Part shown: piece by piece, positions 8,132-16,800 of the stretch | Numbering within the stretch: the first letter of the stretch is position 1 | How the letters are laid out: each line of letters starts with the position of its first letter | NCBI GenBank assembly: GCA_002471275.1 | Contig: DKPQ01000014.1 | Span: forward strand, 392,297-456,296 | DNA from: Flammeovirgaceae bacterium UBA7330 | Lineage (GTDB): Bacteria > Bacteroidota > Bacteroidia > Cytophagales > Cyclobacteriaceae | Direction: 5' to 3' | Length of the DNA: 64,000 nucleotides | Translations under genes and position numbers: made by a program | Notes under the pieces: model-generated | What the model saw: only the letters and a program-made list of their open reading frames with translations | Told to the model about the DNA's origin: nothing | Database searches by the model: none

Positions 8132-8338
8132 ATGATGAAAAAGAATATGGGATCTGCAGACAGGATCATTAGAATTTCGATCGCTGCAATTGTTGCTGTT
8201 CTTTATTTTACCGGTACCATCACCGGCACAGTTGGCGCTGTATTACTTGTACTTGGAGGAATCTTCTTATTGACAAGTCTGGTAAGTTTTTGCCCTATCT
8301 ATGCCATATTTGGTTTCAGGACGTGCCCGTCTAAGTAA
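8132..8338 (+). CDS. DUF2892 (YgaP-like) membrane protein
   Basis: This 68-residue protein matches the DUF2892/YgaP-like membrane domain. It has an N-terminal KKNMGSADRIIR lead, two hydrophobic helices (about residues 13-30 and 34-52), and a family-typical end SFCPIYAIFGFRTC with two cysteines. In YgaP this domain anchors a rhodanese; here it stands alone, as is frequent in Bacteroidota. Two consecutive ATG codons offer alternative starts. The upstream CRP/FNR-type site suggests control by carbon, oxygen or nitrosative signals, but that is inference. Confidence 0.85.
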   Translation: MMKKNMGSADRIIRISIAAIVAVLYFTGTITGTVGAVLLVLGGIFLLTSLVSFCPIYAIFGFRTCPSK

Positions 8339-8353
8339 GTGAGATAAATCATT

Positions 8354-8373
8354 GCCCGGAAATATCCCCGGGC
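8354..8373. repeat. REP-like hairpin between convergent genes
   Basis: GCCCGG (8354-8359) pairs exactly with CCGGGC (8368-8373) around an 8-nt AT-rich loop. The flanks read ATT before the first arm and TACC after the second. The minus-strand order TAGCCCGGGG...CCGGGCAATGAT parallels the element at 1079-1110. It may double as a bidirectional terminator for the DUF2892 and RraA genes, but it lacks T-runs. Confidence 0.45.
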
Positions 8374-9119
8374 TACCACTCACCTTTCTTTCCAAACTTC
8401 TCTTTAGCTGCACTTTGGAACGCTGCCGAAGCATCTTTGAGGTTTTGGAGTATTTCCGTATGTGTCTTTCCCGATGCATTTCTCGCGGCTTCTATCACTG
8501 TATTGCATTCATTGGCATCCATAAAGCAAGATGCATCATACAGCGCATCCATATCTTCTTCCGGAACGACCAGAAACCCATGTTTGTCCGCATGAATCAA
8601 GGCGCCTGAATTTACTTTACACCCAAATATCTGCACCGGTTCGCCCCAGGCGACTGGCGTACTATACGCATGACCTACACACATCCTACTTGCAATCGCC
8701 TTAAAGCCTGCGTTGGTCATTTCATCTACATCTCTAATGCAACCGTCAGTAATGGTTCCAACGCATCCAAGTGCACGGTGTACGTTGGCGTTGACCTCAC
8801 CCCAGAATGACCCGACATGATTGGGCTTATCCAGGTCCTGGACCACAACAATCTTGGGTGATGGAATGGAACTCACATACGCTCTATACTCCGACCAGGC
8901 ATTTTTATTTTCCTTGTGCCTGGAGTTGCTTGGCTCACAGATTACTGTCACAGCATAACCGACCATTGGACCCATCTGTGGCATGAAGTCACGGGTCTCC
9001 TCCAGATTGAAGTGCCCTTTTGTCCGGTCATGTTGAGTGATTTGTTCCCATCCATTGTAGATAGTAGGAGTATTCCAGCGTTTGAGCTTCAATAGTTCAC
9101 TGTGAGGGAGTAGTTTCAT
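8373..9119 (-). CDS. RraA-family protein
   Basis: This 248-residue protein belongs to the RraA/MenG-like fold. The family includes the RNase E inhibitor RraA and class II aldolases acting on 4-hydroxy-4-methyl-2-oxoglutarate-type acids. Visible signatures are GTITDGCIRDVDEM (the Gly-x-x-Arg-Asp metal/oxyanion region), FGCKVNSGALIHADKHGFLVVP and an N-terminal IYNGWEQI. It is longer than the 160-residue E. coli regulator and more like the aldolase/decarboxylase subgroup, so a catabolic enzyme is more likely than RNA control. There is no co-transcribed neighbour; a terminator of the upstream TonB gene separates them. Confidence 0.8.
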   Translation of the reverse strand: MKLLPHSELLKLKRWNTPTIYNGWEQITQHDRTKGHFNLEETRDFMPQMGPMVGYAVTVICEPSNSRHKENKNAWSEYRAYVSSIPSPKIVVVQDLDKPNHVGSFWGEVNANVHRALGCVGTITDGCIRDVDEMTNAGFKAIASRMCVGHAYSTPVAWGEPVQIFGCKVNSGALIHADKHGFLVVPEEDMDALYDASCFMDANECNTVIEAARNASGKTHTEILQNLKDASAAFQSAAKEKFGKKGEW

Positions 9120-9190
9120 GGAATTATCATTTCAGATTAATATGAATACTACTAAACTAATAAATAGCGCTAAGCTTTTGCGGGGCTATA

Positions 9191-9221
9191 AACAAAAACC
9201 CCGATCCATAAGGAACGGGGT
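9191..9221 (-). terminator. Intrinsic terminator of the second tonB gene
   Basis: Read on the minus strand, ACCCCG...CGGGGT (9221-9216 with 9203-9198) forms a 6-bp GC-rich stem, extended by TCC/GGA after one mismatch. The loop is 4 nt and a run of five T residues plus GTT follows. It lies 25 bp past the stop of the gene at 9246-9917. Confidence 0.85.
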
Positions 9222-9245
9222 CTGAATATTCTGTATGATTCAATC

Positions 9246-9917
9246 TTAGTTGCTCAGCTTGAAGATAATAGGAAGTACCATTCTTACCTTCACTGGTCTA
9301 CCTCGTTGTTTTCCTGGCTTAAACTGTGGTGATTCTCTCAGCACACGCTCAGCTTCTTCATCGCATCCTGCGCCGATACCTTTTACAGCTTCAACCTCAG
9401 TCACGTTTCCGCTTTTATCAACAACGAACTGCACATATACTCTTCCTTCAATACCCATTCTACGAGCTTGTGAAGGATATTTCATGTTATCACTCACGTA
9501 TTTATAGAAAGCCTGCAAACCTCCTGGGAATTCTGGCTGATCTTCCACAATTGTGAAGACCTGCTCAACTTCTTCCTCTTCAGGTTCGAAAACAACATCT
9601 TCTATCACAGTCTCTTCTGTAACTTCCACGTCAAGATCCAACTCGATCTCTTCTTCAATTTCCTCTTCATCAGGTACCTCTATGATCTCAGGAAGCTGAA
9701 TTTTTGGTGGTGGTGGTGGCGGCTGCTCGGTAGGAGGTATCTCCATGATGTCTTCAAAGTCATCATTTACCTGGCCGAGATCAACCAATCCGCTGTCGTC
9801 GTATGTTGGCCATTCGAAGGCAGCGATCACAAGCAACAAGCTGATACTTAACCCAACGTTAAGAAAAAGCCCGTACTTCCTGTTTAGATCGGCTTTCGGA
9901 TTCTTCTTCAATTCCAT
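9246..9917 (-). CDS. TonB-family energy transducer (copy 2)
   Basis: This 223-residue TonB-like protein is a close paralogue of the one at 4907-5572. The N-terminal KKNPKADLNRKYGLFLNVGL and the C-terminal GAGCDEEAERVLRESPQFKPG are almost shared between them. It has one membrane helix (about 17-37), a proline run near residue 70 and a strongly acidic linker (about 80-125). The TonB_C domain contains FPGG, YPSQARRMGIEGRVYVQF and VRMVLPIIFKL. It follows the sprA operon on the same strand but has its own -7 box and terminator, so it is probably a separate unit. The outer-membrane receptors it serves are not in the window. Confidence 0.9.
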   Translation of the reverse strand: MELKKNPKADLNRKYGLFLNVGLSISLLLVIAAFEWPTYDDSGLVDLGQVNDDFEDIMEIPPTEQPPPPPPKIQLPEIIEVPDEEEIEEEIELDLDVEVTEETVIEDVVFEPEEEEVEQVFTIVEDQPEFPGGLQAFYKYVSDNMKYPSQARRMGIEGRVYVQFVVDKSGNVTEVEAVKGIGAGCDEEAERVLRESPQFKPGKQRGRPVKVRMVLPIIFKLSN

Positions 9918-9956
9918 AATTCTAAATAATTATCTTTTCCCAGAATATTGTGCTTT

Positions 9957-9964
9957 CAAATATA
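9957..9964 (-). promoter_or_regulatory. -7 promoter box upstream of the second tonB gene
   Basis: The minus strand carries TATATTTG, a perfect TAnnTTTG match, about 40 nt before the ATG at 9917. No convincing TTTG lies at the expected -33 distance. Confidence 0.45.
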
Positions 9965-10078
9965 TGTATTATAAAACTTTATTAATAGCTGCAAAAGTTC
10001 CTTTTTCTCAAAAACACTTAAAAAACGTTCTACTAAGATAATAAATCCCTGGATGAAAACGAAATATTTAGTTTGAAA

Positions 10079-10447
10079 TTATTTAGCGGGAAGTATTCTT
10101 TTCACAGCAAAAGCCAAAAACAAACCACTAATTGCCCCCAAAACGTCTGCGATAAAGTCTATCAATTCCCTGGATCTGTTGGGAATGATCCCTTGCAAAA
10201 GCTCAGTACCTGCTCCAAGAATGAGTGAAACGCAAATAACTACCAACAGAATCACCCGTGTATTCATCGAACCGTATAATCCTCTCAGTGTCATCAAAAA
10301 GCTCCACCCAAGGAATAATGAAAAGTGCGCCAGCTTATCAGCTCCGTCGAAAAAGTAATCACTCACATCGGGTGATCCGGGTGTGAGTAACAACCAGGCC
10401 ATAATCAACGACCATACAACCAGTAGGATGGTAGTAAGGGTCTTCAA
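10079..10447 (-). CDS. VanZ-family membrane protein
   Basis: This 122-residue protein has about four membrane helices and the VanZ-like signature: a first helix followed by FFDGADKLAHFSLFLGWSFL, then a later helix near GTELLQGIIPNRSRELIDFIADVLGA. VanZ-like proteins of this size are widespread and mostly uncharacterised; the teicoplanin link applies to only one member. It begins 3 nt downstream of gcvH and forms the end of the maeB-ruvA-sprA-gcvH-vanZ run, an order I recall from other Bacteroidota. Confidence 0.85.
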   Translation of the reverse strand: MKTLTTILLVVWSLIMAWLLLTPGSPDVSDYFFDGADKLAHFSLFLGWSFLMTLRGLYGSMNTRVILLVVICVSLILGAGTELLQGIIPNRSRELIDFIADVLGAISGLFLAFAVKRILPAK

Positions 10448-10450
10448 GGC

Positions 10451-10825
10451 TTACTGTCCGATTAAGGATTTGTATTCCTCTGCAGACAACAATTTGTTTC
10501 CTTTATCAGTAATCTTCAATTTAATGAGCCAGCCATCTCCGTAGGGATCGGAATTAACCACTTCAGGATTTGATTCTATCTGATCGTTAAACTCAAGCAC
10601 TTCACCGGAAACAGGCATAAAAAGATCTGAAACAGTTTTAACAGCTTCAACGGTCCCAAAGATTTCACCCGCAGCAATTTCATCCCCGATGGTCTCAACT
10701 TCAACATAAACAATGTCACCCAGCTCACCCTGAGCAAAATCAGTGATCCCAACAAACGCGGTATCGCCTTCAATTCTAATCCATTCGTGGTCTTCGGTGT
10801 AGCTGAGATTTTCAGGAATATTCAT
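10451..10825 (-). CDS. gcvH: Glycine cleavage system H protein
   Basis: GcvH is the lipoyl-carrying shuttle protein of the glycine cleavage complex. The 124-residue protein is of normal length. It carries the lipoylation motif GTVEAVKTVSDL with the modified lysine at residue 63, preceded by LGDIVYVEVE and followed by PVSGEVLEFN. No gcvP or gcvT is in the window. The gene is placed between sprA and vanZ on one strand, so its position reflects operon conservation rather than glycine metabolism. A 66-bp AT-rich gap separates it from sprA. Confidence 0.95.
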   Translation of the reverse strand: MNIPENLSYTEDHEWIRIEGDTAFVGITDFAQGELGDIVYVEVETIGDEIAAGEIFGTVEAVKTVSDLFMPVSGEVLEFNDQIESNPEVVNSDPYGDGWLIKLKITDKGNKLLSAEEYKSLIGQ

Positions 10826-10891
10826 AAGTATGCTTTTTTTGTTAGATGGTAATATTTTTCGGTTTTAAAATTATATCAATTATTCGATTCA

Positions 10892-13800
10892 CTACTGTGC
10901 CAAACCAAATCTTAATTGAGTTCCAAAGGCCGTGGTAGCTGTCCTGAACGAACTGATCTTCGGATCGGTGACGCTTCTTTCAAAATACATGGTCAAATCC
11001 AATTGATCATTCAGCTTATATGTCAATGATGGTCTGAATTGAAAGTTAGTATTACCATTAGTGACCGTGTTCTCACCTTCTAGTTTCCTCTGAATGGTTT
11101 CGGAATCCCTAATGGTCATGCTCACCCTGATGGTTACGTCATTTTCCAGGGCTACCGTTCTCCCCTGTATCTTGAATGGAAGTTTAAAGTCCTCCTTCGT
11201 CAAACCAAAGTCGAGGGTCACATCATTATTACTCACTTCTGTGATCTGGGCATTGGACATATTCAATGAAAGGTTCCGCTCTTTCCTATACTCTATCCTA
11301 GTAGATAAGTTTTTCTTTGTCCGGATATTAATACCCATCAATGGAGAAAACTGCTCCGCGATGGAAACCTGATTAATGATGTAAACCGGAACAAGATTTC
11401 CCGTTTGGGGATCTATGATCGTGGCTTCTGGATAGTCCAGTATATTGTTGTTCAGGGTAATATTATTGCTGTATTTCAGTGAGTTGGTGTAGTTGTTTAC
11501 ATTAAATGCCGATCTGTAGGCATGGGTGACTGACACTGAAGAGAAAAGATCAGATAGCCCGGGGATCTTTGACAGCCCTGTGTAATCCAACCGCCAGTTG
11601 GGTACCGGGATTGTTGGGAATGGATTCAGACTTGACTGGGTGGGATCCTGCCCCGAGTAGGCAGCCAAAAAGGAAGGTATCAATACATCCTGAGAAAGCC
11701 GGTTAAACTCTCCATTTTGGTTCACTCCCTGTAATCTCCCCTGGATCACATCTATGTTTTCAGAAAATTTCTCATAAGTGAGGGATGTATTATCCTCGCG
11801 ATTTTGCCCGAATGCCGTCTTAATGGATATGAAGGAAATGTTATAGCTTCCTGACCGTGCAGGTGTTAGGCTTCTAAAGGTATCCAGATCGGGGTCGTAT
11901 CTAAAAATCTCCTGGAAATTAGCCGTATTGGTCCTTTTGGCATCCAGAGAGATCTTAAAATCCGGTGCAGGATCAATGGCTGCCCTCACATCTATGTCTG
12001 TGCTGAAAGTTTGCTGGAAAGGTGAAGTGAGTACCGGGCTTCTGGATAGCCATCCATTGCTGGCGGCATCATGTCTGATCCCGGCATCCTGACCCCCTAG
12101 AATGAAATTCCAACCCGGGGCATTCCAGGCACTATCCATTCCTAGTAAAAATGGTGTGACCACAAATCCTGAGAGGGTTGTGCTCTCTCGTATATTATAA
12201 TTAGCAGTGACCGATCTCAATGACATCAATAGTCTCAGAAAGGATTTGCCTGGACTAAACGTTTTCGGCTCACTCCCTGACGTTCTTCGTGGTGGTGCAT
12301 TGATCTGCTTCAAAAAATCCACTTTGTTATAAAGCTTTACCATATCCACCTTACTTGCCACACCTCTGTCTCTTCTGTTCGAGATGGTATGACCGAAGAA
12401 ATTATCGTCTTCATCCGTTTGATTAAGAGATCCTGCTACCCAATTATAGCCAACAGAATATTTCAGGTCCGTGCTCAACCAGTCCGTGAGTGGAATCTTG
12501 TCAAAAGGAACTCTAAACGTCGCATTAATGTCCTGCCTGAAGTTTTTCATCCGGCCCATATCTTTGATCTGCTCCCAGATATAATCTCGCTCTATGCCTG
12601 TATTGATATCACCCTCAACTACGGAGTCCTCATCAATGACCGCATTCGCCGCCGCGCTATAATCAAGATTTAAGTTCTTAATCGGATTCCAACGCATGGC
12701 ATAGGTCCGGTTGAATGTAAAAAGACGCTCATAATAAGGATCTATGTCATCTGTCGTGAGGTCATCATTGTATAATTGAGTCATGACAAAAGTTCTTCTC
12801 AGATCAGCCCTGAAGGAAAGGCTGGAAGGAACAGGAGAAAAGTTGATGTCCTTGATGAGTTTCAGCCACGGGCTACTGAAAGCATCTGCATTTCTAAAAG
12901 GTTCAATGACAAATGCTGAGGGAGAGTAGGTATATGAAAGTCCTCCGGCTTCTGTTTTTTGGAGATAAGTTTCTGTATTTACATTGCTGGTCACTATGTC
13001 AGAATAGGCATAGGAAAGTGCAATATTTTCGATATCAAAGAAATGATCATTGGCATCAGGGTTCACTTTTCTCTTCCCTACATTGGTGAAATTTAAGCTT
13101 CGCCTCACACTCCGGTCTTCCACGATTTTGCGATATCTTTCCCTCTCGGTTGCAGACAAAATTGAATTTAGAGAAGCTTCCAGCGGAACATCGGGATCAA
13201 GAGGGTCAAATTGTGGGGTAGTCCTTGATTTTTCGTAGCTGGCATACATAGGTACTCTCAAACCAGTCTTTTCAGGAAATAGGAATTTATCCAGGTTGAG
13301 GTTGGCTGATATGTCATATTGAAAAGTTTCGGCACGATCCCTTTGCTGAATGTTTTCCTGGATGCTACCAAACCCAATGGAAGAATATCGGGTGGATGCA
13401 TTGATGGTTCCCAAATCAGCCAGCTTGGCACTTGCATTGGCATTAGCTGCCCAACCTTTTGTCTTGTCAAAATCTGTTACCCGCATCTCGTTGGCCCAGA
13501 TACATATTGATTTTGGCTCATTGTCATCGCTTCGTGGGTTTCTCACTCCTATCATCATGGTCAGGATGGTACTGATATCGGGTCGACCCTTGATGGTAAG
13601 ATTATATTTCCCATCTGCTGAGGGTTGCTGATAAGGGACCTGGATATCGAATCCCCCCCTGTTTCTCGTAGATTTTAAACCAAGCAATTCGTCTATGGCG
13701 AGGTCAATTTCATTCTCCAGGGGCCATAGCAATCTTCGCAATTCATCATCACTGCTACTAGACACACCCAGGGGTGTGATCTTCAGTGGCAATTCGATCT

Positions 13801-16800
13801 CGTAGTAATTCTCAGTAAAGTCAGTTCCTAGTCTCAGGAAGGCAGTCACTTCGTCGTCCAGCACCATATCTCCTTTATATACCTCTGCATGGAAAAACAT
13901 TTTTAATCGCCCATAGTTGATCAGGTCGATATCCACGTTTTTGAAGACTGCCCTGGCATCCTGATCCTTCAGATCTTCTACACACACCTGCAGAGACTGC
14001 TCATTCACCTGTCGATTGACAATGGTGGTATTGTCTCTATCCCGGTTGATGCCAGGAGGAACACGGTACTTGTTTTTAGTATCAGATCCGGTACTGTTTT
14101 CTTCGATATTTACTACCGAAACATTGAAATCCGATGATGACGCTTCAGGCAACTCATAAAACCCCGGTTCAAGGAGTGTCTCCTGATATTTTCTCCACTG
14201 GCTTCCTACCAGCTGCAGTTTAGACATCCTGAGTACTACTGGTTGACGGAACTTTGTAAGGTACATTCTGATATACCGCATGGTTTTGAATCCACTGATA
14301 TCTCCAATTACATTGTCAGGGTCACGAATTGGGACTCTGAAAAGGTACCACTTGGCAGCGCTTGGGTCATTTTCATCGGTGGTGATTTCATCCACAATAT
14401 GGTGCTTTCCAATCTCCAGATCACCGGGTCTCAATGGAATTCGGTATTCATAGTATTCTTCCAGTTCAGAGATCGTATTGTCATTGTTGAGATCTTCATT
14501 GTCAGGTTGTTGACTAGATCCTCTCACCAGGTCATTCGACTGCGCCGGTGAATTTCCTTCCAACCCATTGAAGTTCTTGTATCGCTCCAGAATCTTAGCA
14601 TCACTGTTGTCCAACTCTGATCCCAGGAAATACTGAAAATCATCCGCTGAAGGGTCTGCCAGGATTTTTTCCAGTCCATCTCCTACCACATTGATCTGAT
14701 TAAGGAAGTCAGCAAAATATGCTCGCTCCATGTCATTGCTCAGGCCATCAAGCCCAATATCCTGGGCATTTTGCTTGGTACTCTCAAAGTTTCTTGTCAG
14801 AAAAGGCTCCGTAGTGATACGTCCCCAATCGTTGAAATCAACCCTTAATGAATCATCGTTTACAGGTAAGCCATTTTCAAAGGCATGCCGGCCATTGTCC
14901 TTCATCAGGTCCTCTGACACGCTTCCCAGGTTAAAGACCAACTCACCCCCGGTGGTATTGTTACTGTTGAATACCCCATCAATCACTCTACCCAGCTCAC
15001 CCTGAATAAACGGATCCATCATCCAAAACTCAAGGTATTCCACATTGGTTTTGTCAAAATCCACCTCGTTGGTGATCGCCCGGGTGATCCCACCCCAGTT
15101 ATTCTCAGGATTGGGAAGATATCCCTCCGGAGTTAAGTTAGGGTTGTAGTTATAAGGGCCTCGTTCATAGGGGTAATAGACGATGTCAAAGATTCTTTCG
15201 GGTGTAATCCATATTTGAGGATCTCTCTGCCTGTATATCTCTTGCGGATATATGGGCCTCATATAATGGTTTTCTAAATCCTCCTGTGTGATGTTTTCCG
15301 GGGCCTGGTTTACCAGGGTATTTCCATTATAAAAGTTCGGATCAACACTGTACCAGGCGAGCTTTGCTCTTCTAAAGTTGATTCCCAATTGTGAATCAGG
15401 AGTTGACTGGTCAAACTCATTGTTTCTTGTCACCGGAGTACTTGCCAAATCCCATCCCTGTGCACCCGCCAGGTTGAAAGGAGTAATGGCATTTTCAAAG
15501 TCATCGATATAAGAAGTACCCTCGCCATCCACAATATTGGATGTGCCAGGCACCATCTGAGCAAATTCAGCACTGAAGCGCAGATTAGACATCTCCTTCG
15601 TGCTGATCAGAGGTAGAAAATCAACCATCTTGGTCAGGAAATTGGCCTCTGTCTGATAATTGATGTCAAATCCGTATTTGGTGTTACTCGTTGGCTCGTC
15701 TCCTATTTTGTACCTGGTGATTCCCCCGGGGCGTTCGTTGAGATGGAGTAATGTAGCTCCAATGTTGAACTTATCACTGAATCGATAATCCAGCCGGGTA
15801 CCATACAGCCATCGGCTCTGGAAATTAAACAGGTCGGCTTTTTCATAAGAAATATTGATGGTCTTGCCTGAATTCAGGATCCCTTCATTGATAATCCTGA
15901 CCCGGCCAAGGTTGTAGTCTACAGTATAGTCCAGGCCTTCGGTCAATGGAGTATTTCCTGCGGTTACTACCACTGAGTTTTCAGCGATATTGATACCTGG
16001 CAACACGATCTCACTTGATGAGCCTGCGTTGAACCTACCCAGAATGAAGTACTTGTTTTGAGCAGCTACTTGCTGAGCATCAGCCCTCGTTGTACGATAC
16101 AGGGTATCGTAGACATATTTTTCAATCAGACTTGGTTCCGTATCTGGATCAAAATATTTTCTCAACTCACTTCCAAAAGGTTCCAGCACCGGGAAAATCA
16201 CATTCCCATTCCGGGTATCAATGGTGATGCCTTCTATGAAGTCGAAATTTCCGTCTTTCTGTTTGTCATTGTTTCGGTTCAACTGATCCAGCCCCATTAG
16301 CTCTATGAGGGGTTTATCTTTAGTTCTTCTTCCCTCGTGCAGGGATGGGTTGTCAATCCCGGTGCGGTCATCCCGGTAGTGGATCCTGAGAGTAAATCCA
16401 TTCGGATCGATCTGACTGGCATTGAGGTTGTAAATGTTTTTCATCATCAGGTCCCATGATGGCACATCGGTATTGATCTTATTGGGCCGGAGCAGCTTCA
16501 TATAGATCACCTGATCATCGGCCAGTCCCGAGTAATCTTCAGTTAGTTCACCCACTTTATATACCTGGCCATTGTAGGTATACTCATAGGAAACAGCCAG
16601 TGCCTCATCATTCTGTAACTTCCTGAGCAAGGTGATATATCCCAGCTGCTTATTGATGGTAAATTCATTATCTTCAAGCTTCCTGGCTGTCTGGATCAGT
16701 ACATAGTCAGTGGAGTTAACAAATCCGAAGCTGTTTTGTAGCGCACCGGAGGTCTCACTGGAGTTTCTTACACTAGAATTATTTGAAATGGCAGAATAAA

